Positions 47,721 through 60,500 of a stretch of 64,000 bases of DNA are shown here, piece after piece; within the stretch, counting starts at the first letter, position 1; every line of letters starts with the position of its first letter. Origin of the DNA: Sipunculus nudus. Its lineage: Eukaryota > Annelida > Sipuncula > Golfingiida > Sipunculidae. Where the stretch lies: contig CM049316.1 in assembly GCA_026874595.1 (NCBI GenBank), positions 70,357,676 to 70,421,675 of the forward strand. Direction: 5' to 3'. A program made the position numbers and the translations under genes. The notes beneath the pieces were generated by a model. It had not been told where the DNA came from and made no database searches. It was given only the letters and a program-made list of their open reading frames with translations.

Positions 47721-50226
47721 GTATCTGTATCTCCTCGACCGAAAATCTGTTAATCAGCAAATCAAAGTAAGGGCCCGAACATTTTCTCGTTTACACTCTT
47801 AATGATGTATATCCATACTTGTGGAGAAGAAAACTATCCATATATCCTTTAACACTGTAAAAGTATTAATCTTTCTGTGATTTTTATGTTTTATTTTGTA
47901 TAGCCGACGTGATTTGGGTTTTACTTATTTTTTCTGTAGTTGTTACAGATATGCTGTAATAAATAAGGTACATTTTGGAAGGTCTATTAACAGTTTTGAA
48001 GGTTTTTTAGCAGTTTTGTTGTAATACTCCCGCTCCTAATCAAGCCACAAATTGGTGAGCCCGATATAATCGGACTCAATATTATTAGATCAACTCATAT
48101 ATTCCATATACAACAGGATCTCATATTATTGGGTCCGGTTAAATCAGGCTACAGATTGATCTAGCTCCCTTTTAACTGCATGTGTGCGGCGTATAGGATC
48201 CTAAATATACCGCTGCATAATTAGGTTAAGAAAACGCTTGAATCGCATAAAAAATCGTTAAAAAATAGATATTGTGTTTTTGACAGAGAAATCTATGTAA
48301 TCTTTCTAAAAAACTAAATTATTTGTATGAAAAGGACAGTTAGCCTGTATAAGTGTATATGAATAAAAACATTACGAGTATAACTGCAACAACGCCATTT
48401 GAAAATGTCTCCCGATCAGACTCCGAATCAGACTCCCAGATCTGAGTGGCCATTCCCAGAGTGCTGTGCCGCTGGCAGTTGATACATTGTAACAAGTTTA
48501 CCCTAGAGGCTGCCGTCTCGATGTTGCTGGTGGGAACTCGGAGCAGATGCTTTTGCCGCTTATCGCCACTGGTCATTCCTTATCACTGCTTAAAAAGACA
48601 ATATATTTATAATCGATATATAAAGTGAAAATCCCTGCATGTATTTAACATATAGGCTTTTGAGGAATATGACACTTTTAGCCGAGATATCATAATTTTT
48701 ATCATTAAATGGATTGTCTTTAGTTTTCTTAAAGGATCTTTCAGAGCTCTCGTACAGCGTAGCGTAATTAGACAGCACGTGAGCTAGCTAGGGCTAGCGC
48801 TCGCTCCGTCTCAGTGAATGATAGCCTATGATTTACCAAAAGTCTCTCCCGGTAAGCTATGAATGTGTTGCCAGGACAGAAAAAGGGGCCGGGGGAGTTA
48901 TGATGCTAACCATAACAAACCAAGTGTGATCCTTAATTGGAAACTGTCCTACAAGTAACTTGCTCCAGAGCTAGCTGTCATTCAAGTGGATTTGGACGTA
49001 CAATTAGAACAAAGGAAACACACGCAGCGGGTGGGAATACATATATGTACATATAAGCATACATACATACATACATACATATGTATGTATACATACATAC
49101 AAACATAAAAGTTGACCGTCACAAGTCACTAGACGTTTCGTCGGTGCGGGCCGCCATATATGAAAGTTCAAATAAAAGTAGAGTAAAGACAAACGTAGAG
49201 GTATCACTATAAGCTTTCCGGCAGAGTATTTTTTTCGGTTTGCTTATTTGCCTTTTGCCCAATGAAAATCATGAACATCGTTCAACGGTGGCAGGACGTG
49301 TATATTAAATGGTGTTCGTGGCGTTGCTGGTCCGGTTTGGTTTCGCTCGGCCCTCAAGACGACAAAAAATGGTTACAATCCGAATAAAATTAAATTCTAA
49401 ATATAAAACAAAAATTAAAAACCTGATTATAACAGTAATGTCATTCTTATCGCGTGATTACCTTCAACCTTATTCAATAGACAGTGTTAGTAAATAGGCC
49501 AGTCCAATAGAATGAAAATAACGTCCATTGTGATGCAGGCACAAGTAATCCGATCATTGTCCCAAACAACGGTTGAATATGAACATCTATACTTAAGTAT
49601 CAAATTCGATCAATATGTTAAAATGTTGATTTTCTTTCTCTGCTCTGCTGGTGTTTTGACTATGCACTTTAAAAGGTTAATATCCAGACACAGTATTTGA
49701 GATTTTTTATGGATGAAAGCAAAAGCGAAAGACGAACGAGAGCGAAAATGAAAATAAAAAAGAGATATTAAAATACATGTTTCGTATTCTCCTTATTAAC
49801 ACTGATATCGTGTCTTCCGCTTTCCTGAAATCTTGGGCAGAGGGATATTTGTTATTGTCACCCTTTTTTATAAAAAGGGGGATTTTTTTTTATTAATCTG
49901 ATAGTAATAATGATTCCTGTATTATGCACGTTTGTTGTTTAATATATTTATATTTGTGCTTTACTTTTTTAATTTCATACGTGATGATGTGTATAGGGCA
50001 TTAAAATGATTTAAATAAATGTATAATATTTAATTTTACATGAAATTAATTTAATGATTTAATTTATATAATAAAATGAACAAAGGTCATTTGAAGATGA
50101 GCAAGAGGAACATTTAAGATTAACTCCTAGAAGGTCTTCATTTTGACAGAATAAATACTTACCAGTAATTACATATGGAGTGTAAGAAATCGTCAAAAAT
50201 TCAAAATTTCTCTGAGCACCAAAGAA
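47721..50226. other. Unique sequence, no gene seen
   Basis: Includes the ACAT palindromic microsatellite at 49060. The minus-strand frame at 48340-48576 has a CxxC and an acidic stretch but no recognisable family. Confidence 0.5.
49060..49110. repeat. (ACAT)n/(ATGT)n palindromic microsatellite
   Basis: CATACATACATACATA changes to its complement TATGTATGTATAC and back, so the strand can fold on itself. Confidence 0.85.
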
Positions 50227-50230
50227 TTAA

Positions 50231-50665
50231 AGGGGTCCATTCACCCACCTATTGAAAAAGAATTTATGTGATTGCTGGCTTCCTCTGTATATATCTCAAT
50301 GATCTAAGGGTAATAATGGTAATGAAAAGGTCTTTTAACGCCTCCGTGAAGGATGTATGGACTTGTTAATCAACATCGCGTTTGTAAACACAGCTTTGTT
50401 GACAAAAGAGAAAACATGTAACCTAAGGTGGTACGTTGCATATATGCAGAGGTGGAAAAGTCACTTTTTGCAAAACGCCATTTGCAAAGTTCTGACCCTT
50501 GATGAATTTGTTTTAATGAATTTGGCCCCACATATCATTAACAAGTTGATATGAACAAATAAAGCAGCCTGTGCGTAGTGATATCCACGTTTTCTGGCCT
50601 ATTTTAATGAAAGCTCTAAGGGATTATCTTAAGTTAATAAAGTTCAGATAGTTGATTGGGCCCCT
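50231..50665 (-). mobile_element. Intact TTAA-flanked MITE copy 4 (435 bp), opposite orientation
   Basis: TTAA at 50227-50230 and 50666-50669. The sequence is the reverse complement of the 43661 copy: AACGCCTCCGTGAAGGATGT here pairs with its ACATCCTTCACGGAGGCGTT. The TIR is AGGGGTCCATTCACCCACCT with GGGCCCCT at the other end. It lies ~0.7 kb upstream of the esterase exon. Confidence 0.87.
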
Positions 50666-51383
50666 TTAAAACTACTGTATTGTCCGTGGATTGACCACAC
50701 GTTTGTGGTCATACCAGTCAAATCAGGAAGTTGGTGTTCATGTTAATCCTCCATGTCATCCCGTGTCTGGTGAATTTATTATACCGCCTGAATGCGTTAT
50801 TGACAGTCAGTGCGGGAAAAAAATGCATGGACCTATATGGTGTCACAACATTTCGACAGGGGCTGTCAACATGTATATCGCCAAGGGATATGACTCCTAT
50901 GTATAATTCAATAGCATGCGCTGACAGATAAGTCAAATAGTCTCACTTTCACCGTCTATCAGAAAACAGTGGTTTACGGAATCCAATTTACCTCTCATCA
51001 TCTCTAAATAAGAAAAGTCAGCGGAATCATCCACTAGCATTCGGGACGCTTTGATTCCATCCGGTGAACATCCTGGCACGCTCGCCAAACTATTGCTCTC
51101 TCGGATTTCTCCGATTCCCGTTCCATGTTATATTTGAATGCATCCCTGATTTCAATATTGGTGCGCTTTGTTCAACGGACAGGCAAATAACAATAACCTA
51201 TTCTCTTGCAAAACGATACTTGCTAACTTTTTCAAAGCTTTCCACCGAATTTAAATTAGATTAATCTCATAACTGATTTTTTTTACATTATCAGTTTCAA
51301 AATAATTTTTATTTAGTATTAATATATATAATTTTTTACTTCTATAACTATAAATCACCTTATCATCTATTTTATTCTTTCAG

Positions 51384-51898
51384 GTTTAAGAAAAGGGAAG
51401 AAATATGAAAGAACGCAGAAGCTCCTTTATTAGCCAGATTCCCTCGGGGCATATTTTATTTCTACTATGCCTACATTGGTGTGCGCAAAGTGTGTACGGA
51501 ACTGGATGCCAGATTAAAAGGCAGATTCGACCAGGGGATACGGTCAACTCACTGGGAGAACAATTTTCCCATCGAGGAATGAAACGGTTGTACCGCATTC
51601 ATATACCAAAGAAATATAACCCGCTGGCCGACCCACCGTCGCCGCTTGTGTTGTTTCTACACGGAAACGCAGGGAGTGCGCGCAAAGCCGCAAGAAATTC
51701 TGGCTTCTTGGATAAAAGCGAAGCTGAGGGATTTATGCTTGTGTTTCCTGAGGGCATTCACAATTATGAGATTGCGTACTCCCCCGGTGCTTCGCGGATT
51801 TGTTCCTGGAACGCCGGGACTTGCTGCTCCACGGCTCATAAAGAACAAGTGAACGACGTGGCGTATATTGAAGAAGTCATTTCTGACGTCCAAAGAAG
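51384..51898 (+). CDS. First coding exon of a secreted PHB-depolymerase / feruloyl-esterase-like alpha/beta hydrolase (partial; coding from 51405)
   Basis: Seen: a pyrimidine-rich acceptor (ttctttcag) ends at 51383. An in-frame TAA at 51387 makes the ATG at 51405 the likely start, and the reading frame ends at an AAG|GTAACA donor after 51898, so the exon ends two bases into a codon. The 164 full codons give an N-terminal hydrophobic stretch (residues ~15-31, HILFLLCLHWCAQSVYG) resembling a signal peptide. The mature part contains YRIHIPKKY, then a beta-strand plus oxyanion-hole motif LVLFLHGNAGS (~residues 80-91), LVFPEGI (~112-118), a SWNAGTCC block (~131-138) and VNDVAYIEEVISDV (~148-161). 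This order matches the LpqC/poly(3-hydroxybutyrate) depolymerase-type esterases (COG3509), where these blocks read HG, FPDG, WNAG-CC and VDDVAF. The catalytic Ser (GxSxG), Asp and His come later in the family and are not in this exon. Inferred role: extracellular or lysosomal ester hydrolysis; substrate unknown. The acceptor before the ATG implies an upstream non-coding 5' exon, which was not located. Confidence 0.88.
51405..51500 (+). other. Signal peptide coding region of the esterase
   Basis: Residues 1-32 of the esterase have a basic N-terminus (MKERR) followed, after a polar stretch, by a leucine/cysteine-rich hydrophobic core ending in small residues (SVYG) before TGCQIK. This layout fits a cleavable secretion signal, with cleavage probably near residue 32. 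The cysteines soon after it and the CC pair further on fit a disulphide-stabilised secreted protein. The exact cleavage site is inferred. Confidence 0.65.
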
Positions 51899-52208
51899 GT
51901 AACACAATTTATGTATTGTGCACTTGTATGTTTAAGGTATTTAGAAAAAAAAATTAGCTTTTGTGGGGCTTATCTTTTTTAATTTAAATTTACAAAGAAT
52001 ATGCATCATTAGAAGTAGGAGTCAAGATGCACTAACTGAACTTAATTTTTATATGAGGTTACATAATAACGCCCTAAATCGATATGGTCAACCAACGGAG
52101 GTGACAGCATATTTAGCTCTTGTTTAAAACCTTGGGCTTAACAGACATTGAAAGTGTTGCCGAGGGGATAATGATATTAAAAACGTAATTACCCCTCTGC
52201 CAGATCCT

Positions 52209-52241
52209 TCTCTCTCTCTCTCTCTCTCTTTTTCTCTCTCG
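52209..52241. repeat. (CT)n microsatellite
   Basis: An interrupted CT run (CTCTCT...TTTTCTCTCTC) about 110 bp upstream of the 38-bp minisatellite. Confidence 0.9.
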
Positions 52242-52350
52242 ACAATTTTCGTTATGTAGGAAAGTTTCAAAGTCAAATTTTGAGCTAATATTAATTAATT
52301 AAATGGCTAGGTTGCGCCGATAAGTTTGATTGGCAGAGCGCTGTGCCCAT

Positions 52351-54474
52351 GATCCATGACAGGTTAATAGCGAGCCTAGTGCTAACACTAACCAAAAGAT
52401 GTTAGTAGCGAGCCTAGTTCTGACACTAACCATAACAGGTTAGTCGCGATTCTAGAGCTGACATTAACCATAACAGGTTAGTAGCGAGCCTAGGGCTGAC
52501 ACTAACCATAACAGGTAAGTAGCGAGCCTAGTGCTGACACTAACCATAACAGGGTGGTACCGAACCTAGTGCTGACTCAACCATAACAGGTTAGCAGCGA
52601 GCCTAGTGCTGACACAAGTCATAACAGGTTAGCAGCGAGCCTAGTGCTGACACAAGTCATAACAGGTTAGCAGCGAGCCTAGTGCTGACACAAGTCATAA
52701 CAGGTTAGCAGCGAGCCTAGTGCTGACACAAGTCATAACAGGTTAGCAGCGAGCCTAGTGCTGACACAAGTCATAACAGGTTAGCAGCGAGCCTAGTGCT
52801 GACACAAGTCATAACAGGTTAGCAGCGAGCCTAGTGCTGACACAAGTCATAACAGGTTAGCAGCGAGCCTAGTGCTGACACTAATCATAACAGATTAGCA
52901 GCGAGCCTAGTTCTAACACGGTCGATAACAGTCAAGTAGCGAGCACATGACAATTCATTGCCGAACCTAGTGCCAAAACGGCCATAACATGAGAGGTTAG
53001 GGGCGCGCCCAGTCTTAACTCGACCCATGTTAGGTTAGTGGCGAGCCTCGTGCTAACTCGGCCTATGCTAGGTTACTGGCAAGCCCAATTCTAACACAAG
53101 TGCTAATGCTAAACGGTCACAACAGGATAGTGGCAAGCCTAGTTACTAGCTTTGTGCTAACCTAGCCCGTGTCAGGTTAGTGGCGAGCCTAGTGCTAATT
53201 CGGTCTAAGTCAGATTAGCGGTAAGCCTAGTGCTAACTTGACCTATGTCAGGTTAGTGGCCAGCCTAGTGTTAACTCGATCTATGTCTGGTTAGCGGCGA
53301 GCCTAGTGCTAACTTCGCCTATGTCAGGTTAGTAGCGAGCCTAGTGTTAACTCGGTCTATGTCAGGTTAGCGGGGAGCCTAGTGCCAACTTGACCTATAT
53401 CAGGTTAGCGGCGAGCCTAGTGCTAACTTTGCCTGTGTCAGGGTAGTGGCGAGCCTAGTGTTAACTCGCTGTATGTCAGGTTACCGGCGAGCCTAGTGCT
53501 AACTTGACCTATGTCAGGTTAGTAGCGAGCCTAGTGTTAACTCGGTCTATGTCAGGTTACCGGCGAGCCTAGTGCTAACTTGACCTATGTCAGGTTAGTT
53601 GCGAGCCTAGTGTTAACTCGGTCTTTGTCAGGTTAGAGGCGAGTCCAGTACTAACTTGACCTATGTCAGGTTAGGGACGAGCCTAGTGTTAACTCGATGT
53701 ATGTTAGGTTACCGGCGAGCCTCGTGCTAACTTGGCTTATGTCAGGTTAGGGGCAAGCCTAGTGTTAACTCGGTCTATGTCAGGTTAGCATCGAGCCTAG
53801 TGTTAACTCGTCTTTGTCAGGTTAGTGGAGAGCCAAGTGTTAACTCGCTGTATGTCAGGTTACCGGCGAGCCTAGTGTTAACTTGGCCTATGTCAGGTTA
53901 GTGGAGAGCCTAGTGTTAACTTGGTCTATGTCAGGTTACCGGCGAACCTAGTGCTAATTTGGCCTATGTCAGGTTGGTGGCGAGCCTAGTGCTAACACTA
54001 TTGCTGTTGCTAAAACGACCATAATATGATAGTGGCGATCCTAGTCACTAGCCTAGTGCTAACACTAGTGGTATTGCTAAAACGACCATAATATGATAGT
54101 TGCGAGCCTAGTGCTAACCCAGTCTATGCCAACTTAGGAGCGAGCCTAGTGCTAACTCGGCCTAATTCGGGTTAGGTGTTAACAGTACCCATGACAGAGG
54201 AGAGGCGAGCCCAGTGCTAACTCAGCTATTGCCCGGTCATTAGCTAGCCTAGTGTTACCACTTCTCCTAACAGTGGCGAGCTTATTGCTTACGCGGCCCG
54301 TGACACGTGTTAGTGGCGAGCCTTGTGCTAACATCAATCAAGACATGTTAGTAGTAGCGAGCCAGATATCATCATCACCACAGGTCAGTAAGAAGCCCAG
54401 TGTTAACCGCCACGTTTACAAGTCAGTTACGAGTCTAGCCAGTGCAAACATGAACCATGACACGTAAGCGGTGA
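52351..54474. repeat. Minisatellite, 38-bp unit, ~56 copies, with a 76-bp higher-order form
   Basis: Directly visible tandem array. The core is AGGTTAGnrGCGAGCCTAGT followed by a variable 18-base segment. From about 52588 to 52860 the units are nearly identical (spacing 38 bp: 52588, 52626, and so on) with the tail GCTGACACAAGTCATAAC. From about 53160 to 53960 a second form alternates GCTAACTTGACCTATGTC with GTTAACTCGGTCTATGTC, giving a 76-bp dimer. Both edges are more diverged than the middle, as expected when homogenisation is strongest in the centre. It lies inside the probable intron of the esterase gene. No long open frame crosses the array consistently. Confidence 0.95.
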
Positions 54475-57239
54475 GTTTATTACTCTCATTTCGAAGAAAA
54501 TTTTGTTTCGAGTTTTTTTTTCCAATTCAAGTTTATCATCAGAATTTCTTAATGTAGGATATACACTCCTAATTCAAAACACCGGACTAAGCTGGAATGA
54601 ACCAAACACAAAATATACCGAGTGGCCTTAAGAGAGAAAGAGAAACAAAACTGTGTAACTTGTTACCTAATCGGCACAGGGAGAACACTTTGACGTCATC
54701 TCGAATGCAGCTTCCGCTGGTGCAAAACAAGGATGTCAATTTCTTCATTTTCCTCGGCTGCACAAGGCAGCTGGGTTTCATTTTGGTTCTATGACCAAAA
54801 AGAAAATCTTATTTATTATTTTCCAAATATAAACAATGGCGCCACCGATAGTTTAACTATTGTATTTTTTAACTTAGATTCTGGTTAGTTGCAGTTTTAT
54901 ACACACAGCAAAGATTAAAAAAATTATGACACTATGTACTGTGCAGATTCAATTAGTTATAATGTAAGTAAAAATCAAGCTCATAATGCAGGAAACAAAC
55001 ATGTTGTGTTTTCTCCAAAGAACTCTCAATTTTTCCTCTGTTGTTGAAGATAGTTCCCAAAGAACACAGAATTTATACCGTGAGCTACACTCCTAACTGT
55101 GTGGTTTACACACTGCAGTCGGTCAATATCATTAAGCTTACGTTAAGCCTGATTCTTGGCATGTGCAAGAACCGGAGCAATAAGACCAACGAAAGTGGGC
55201 TGTCATGGGGTTAAACGTTGGGCTGGATGCAAAATGAAATACCACGACTCATTGGTCTGATTACGATTCTTTGCTCTGTGTAAGCCCTGGTGGTGAAACC
55301 CGGAAAATTTTGCTATTCATATCAGCCGTTATACCGAAGGGAGATGTATAACCTTTAGCAACTTGTGATCTTCAAAACATTGAAGAAATTTAAATTGCAT
55401 GCAGCTTAACCGAAGTACTAACGCTGATTGTAAACTGCATTCAATGTCCATCATTTTAAAATTAATGAAATCCCCTAATCTTATACCGGTCATAAAATAA
55501 ACACATAAGTTATCACTCTGGTTATAAACTTTATTTCGTTGCAAGTTTTATTACATGGAATACAGATATAAGGCAGAAGGATGGGTTGCTTAAAATGCAT
55601 GATATGCCAAGTAAAATCAAGATCCAATGTAGGGAAAGGGTCTTTATAATTCACAACGAAACGCGTTTACCCCCAAAACACACATACTCAAATACATTTT
55701 AAACACAAGCATGTTAATTTGGGAACACCCCTCAGACATTGAAAAGATGGGATAAAAACACACCACAGTTCTTTCTAAAAGCTTGGCTTTACGTAGCCTG
55801 ACATATAAACATGAAATAATTATCGCCATCGCACGACATATATTTCTTTTTCTTTTTTCACAAGGGGGGGGGGGTAGGGATCCCCGAAAGGCGCACCAAT
55901 TTATGAGTGAAATTCGATCGTGGGACATATGCCGCCTTTCCAATAATACTGCACAGTGCACATCCTGGTTGGGGACCGACCATGAAAATTCCCAACTGAA
56001 ATTTTAACTAACGATCTGTCCTGAGCTCTAAACCCCATTCCATCGATGCCGATGATAACAAAAAGCCGTTGATGGCACAGAAAGAAAGTTATTTTTTTTT
56101 CAAAGGATCCCTTGAGAGAAACATAAAATATTGTCTTTTTATTTCACGATTTGCACGGCTTAAAGATTATGAAAAAGATGTAGAATATTTTTATTTATAT
56201 ATATACTTAACATGGAATATAGCCTGTTTTAATTAAAGGGTTTTATGTGACCGAGAGCGAAAATGGTCCTCAATACCATCGTGAATAATGATACGTCATT
56301 TATCTAGCCCAATTTTATCGGCAGGCCTAATTTATCTGTCAAAGAGACTTAATTTGTTGATCCGAAACCATATATTTAATTCCTGTAATTAAAAAAAAAA
56401 TTAGAAGTTTATTCCAAAAGTTTGAACAAATCAGCATCACTGACTATATCTATTGGGTTACAAATCATGATAGCAGGAAGTATTTCTTGATATCATTGGT
56501 TAGTTTCGCATGTTTTTTTTAAATTAAGCTTTTACAAAATAGCTCTGTGCGCGACAACGTTAGATGAAATTATAATAGTTGTTAATCGGATTGATAGTTA
56601 ATAGTTTCTCTCTGAATTAGTAAGGAAATATGCCCGTAGATGGCAGTAAAGTGGCTCCAGTTAGGCGGTGGACTGGCCCAGTTCCGAGTCAGTGATGTCA
56701 ATCAATGTGTTTTTACCCATTTTACTGCACATTAAATTTAGAAACCACCTAGCAGGAAATTAAGGAGCACTTAGACATTAATGTCGCCCAACGTTCCTGT
56801 CATTAACTTCCCTTTAACCGGAAATGATTTACGAGACACTGAAACTTATATTGGCTATTTAGATTCATAATCATAATCAAAAACGGGCCGTAAAAATACC
56901 GATTAATTTAGGTCATACCTGAGGAACGATACATGTCACGGCTGACCACATGAATCATACATCAACTGATAAAGGACTGTTTATCAATTTTTATTTGTGT
57001 TCACTTTACTCCTACCCAATGGTGTTTATATAGGACCTCAGCTATGCAATAGTTTACATGCAATACATGAAGGTAGCGTCATCATTACACGTTTAATATT
57101 TAGTGATAAAATCATTGGCTCCTCATGCAAAAGTGTATGTTGTTTCTATACATATGCAAATTCTTTAAGGTTGAAATAAATTTGTAAGGAGGGACAGAGT
57201 ATTGTTCCAATTCTCTTCGTCTCTTACATTAACAAACAC
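54475..57239. other. Intronic unique sequence; small candidate regulatory stretch at 56630-56900
   Basis: No exon candidate found. 56690-56830 holds TGTCAATCAATG (PBX/HOX-like) and ACCGGAAATG (ETS-like) in a low-repeat context. This is inference only. Confidence 0.3.
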
Positions 57240-57545
57240 ATTTTTGCAATAAGAAAAAACGCGCATTCTCATGGACTATAGCACACTGTGACGCGCCGAT
57301 TTGCAATGACACAGACAAACGTATTTTTGCACCTTCATAGACACGCATTTTGCACTAGCAAAACCCAGCATTTTTCAATGACAAAGACACCCTGTGAAAG
57401 ATAAAGATAAAAGTATTTTTGAACTTTCAAAGAAACGCATTTAGCACAAACTAAAACATACATTTTGGTCTTTGAAAGTCAAACATTTTCCAAAAACAAA
57501 AACGCATGCATTTTTCCTCTATAAGAGACGCGTTTTGAACAGATC
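57240..57545. repeat. Degenerate short tandem region built on ACGCATTTTGCAC-like motifs
   Basis: Variants of ACGCATTTT / GTATTTTTG / CATTTTTC recur every ~25-35 bases, separated by CAATGACAAAGACA-like segments. It looks like an old, strongly diverged minisatellite. The unit boundaries are not clear by eye. Confidence 0.5.
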
Positions 57546-60500
57546 ACAATGCGTTACATTTATGTATATTTTGACAATTTTTAAGTAATTGGGGTAATTG
57601 TTAGTGTTATTCAACTGAAAATGTGATATACTTTAACAGGATTTTGCAAAGAGAGTAATGCCCTACATTTGTCACTAAAAGTCATTATTCAGATCTTAAA
57701 ACAAAATAAAATGGTAAAATTCCTTGTAAATTACCTTTAGCCTGAAAAAAAGGAAAAAGTTCCATCGTTTATCCCATTTCATAATTCCCCTATTATATTC
57801 TGTGACCGTCTTCAAAGAAATATTTTGGTAAAATTTATTAGAAATTTATTAGAAGTCTTCTTCTCGCCTCATAGACAATAACTACTAAACTAATATTAAA
57901 TTTATAGCGTTGATACGAACTTTGCTGTTCTAGAAAGTTTGCAGTTTCTCATCATCGATCAAACAGATTTGTCATTGACACAGAAAGAGAAATCAGAAAT
58001 GTTCGTGTCACCACATATCCGCGAGATTCCCCAAGATGTAATCTGTCCCTGTTGTCTTTACAAAGCAATCCAACTCCTCTTAAAAGACCATCAGCTCCAA
58101 AAATAAACTTTTGTTGGTAATAGAAACAAATCATTCACCTATAAGTAAAAACCAGTCGCTTTATTCGGGAAAGGTAAAATACTTCCAAATCTGCCAGTCG
58201 GTAAAAGCTAGCCGTAAATCATTTGTTCAAGTTTACCGTAAAGATAGAAGCGTGGCCCTGTGAAATAGTTTCTTATCACAGAATGTTTGAGTGTGATGGA
58301 TGGGTTACTGCGGGCTGAACTTGGAGCTTTGGTAAATGTGATCTATTGCTGAGCTGGCGGTCTGTTTAGAATTTGAGAACAGTTACTGATGATGGTAGTG
58401 TTGTCCAAAACTTTAAACTAGTGGAAATCTTACAAGAAATGTTTTTATTAGGACAGAACCTCAGTTAACCGTAAACGGGGTGCAGAAGTATGGACGTATA
58501 AATATTTATTATACACATATAACGTATGAGCGCGGACTAGTATTGTTTGCTCTCCATGTGTATGTGCGTGTATTTTAAAAAAATCATCTCAAGTGCGGGG
58601 ATTAATGCCCCAGCTGAATGTAAAGTGTCACATAATCATGCTTTTACTAAAACTGTTTACATTTAACAAATATTTTTCACATTTCTATATACCTGACCAA
58701 AATAAAGACCAAAAGAATAATGCAAAAATTCTCATTTCTCAGCTTGAAAATTAATAATAAACTAGATGCAGCCGTGGAAAATGTACGGTTCTATATGATA
58801 AATACTTCTGTAATGAGCTTGTAAGGACTGAATGTCGCATATTTTTATCCTGTGCTTTTCGCAGGGACTGTTGATCATGATTTAAAGATCACATGGACTA
58901 GGATTCTCCAGGAAACCCCCCTCCCTTAAAATGTCAGCAAAAATATCAAATTATGCTATTCAAGAAATCAAATAAAGTAGTAGACATGTATACAGTATGT
59001 GAATTTTGAGGGGTTTTCTTGTCCGATAAACAAACATGGGCATGACATCATCATTGCCCGGAGTAATGGGGATTGTATATAAAAGCCATATATACTGTGA
59101 AAACAATTTGAAGCAATACTGTGACTATACATTGAAAAGTGAAACTTTATGAAAAATAATTTGTATAAACTAAATCTCAAAAGACATCACGAAAAACGCT
59201 GCTTTTAGTTATCAATAGATGTAAGTCTTGGGTATGATAAAAACACATACAAAATTCATTAAAGGCTCTTGCACACGAAAATGCTACTTAAAGCTGATTA
59301 AGTGGCAACACAGGCTCAGGCAAATAGATTTCTTCAATATTATCAAATGCTTGTCCTGGGTTTTGTTGATTGTCCTCTGGCTGATCGGAAACTGATGATG
59401 CTCCCAGGAAAACGACAGGTTTACCTCTTTCGGTGTAACTACGTGGCAAAAAAAAATAACTTCAGCCATGGTTCGTTGCTTTATCGTGAGTAAAACAAAT
59501 GCAAAAAGGTATACCCGGATTTTTATAGAAAATTTGCAAAGGGTTAACGCCAAACCCGTTTGAACAATCCATTAAATTTTGCAGGTTATCAGATTCAACA
59601 TAATATATTTTTCACTTGTGCCATATGACAAAAGAAGAATTCCATTGTCCCCACGTAGGAGCCACCCATTCGTATGCATTCGTTCTTCCACTCGCTAGGC
59701 GAAAAAGGGTCACTGAAGCGTGACAATGTTTTCATGAAAAGTGTACACTTGAACACATGAGTGATAAGTGTTTTAGGCTCCGACTGCGGAATTTAGTTTT
59801 GTAGTAGATTCCCATTCAGTTTAAAGATCTACTTGTAATATAGTTTGATGTTTCAAAGTCCCTGGAGCTAGCGGATCCTGAAGTAATATATGTGCATCCT
59901 CTAAGTTTAAGTTGTAGAGCTTTGAACAAATGGTTTTTCAAACCACCCTTAAATTGAAACCATTGTCTTAAAGGAAAGATATTTATGTTTTGAACGAAAA
60001 AGCTTTAATTCCTGTGCAGGGAAGTGCAGGGAAGTATTGGGATCAATTGGGATATGAGTTGACCTGTGACCACGAATTGCCTCCTTAAAAAAGAAAACGT
60101 GACAGGCATGAAGGACTTAAAGCAAAAAAGAAACAGGGGCACATAAGGGGGGGGGATATTTTTATGTGATATGGGCATTATAAAGTATGTACCTTAATGA
60201 CATTATCCCGCAAAATAAAACTTGTCCTAGAAAGAGCGCACCGCCGATACGTTTGCCGAATTTCGAAGGCTCAAATCAGAACGGAAGCAGGTAAACCATT
60301 GTCTAGAAAAAAACAGCTGCGTATTTATTATAAGGATGACTAATATCGAAGGCTTCATGTCATATATTTCTTCTTTCTAGTGGATGTACAAATAGGAAAG
60401 CCTTTCGATATTATCATTGGGATTGTATCCAATGATAAGGGTGTAAATATAAGACTTTCGCTCCAGAGAAAGTGCGAACTCCAGTCGCTTGGTACAAGTA

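Noticed and set aside
50691-50906. Frame with CHPVSGEF...CVIDSQCGKK upstream of the esterase
   Set aside because: Overlaps open frames on the other strand and another plus frame, no splice donor at its end, and no known family.
52351-54474. CRISPR-like array
   Set aside because: The repeats are contiguous 38-bp units without unique spacers, in an animal intron.
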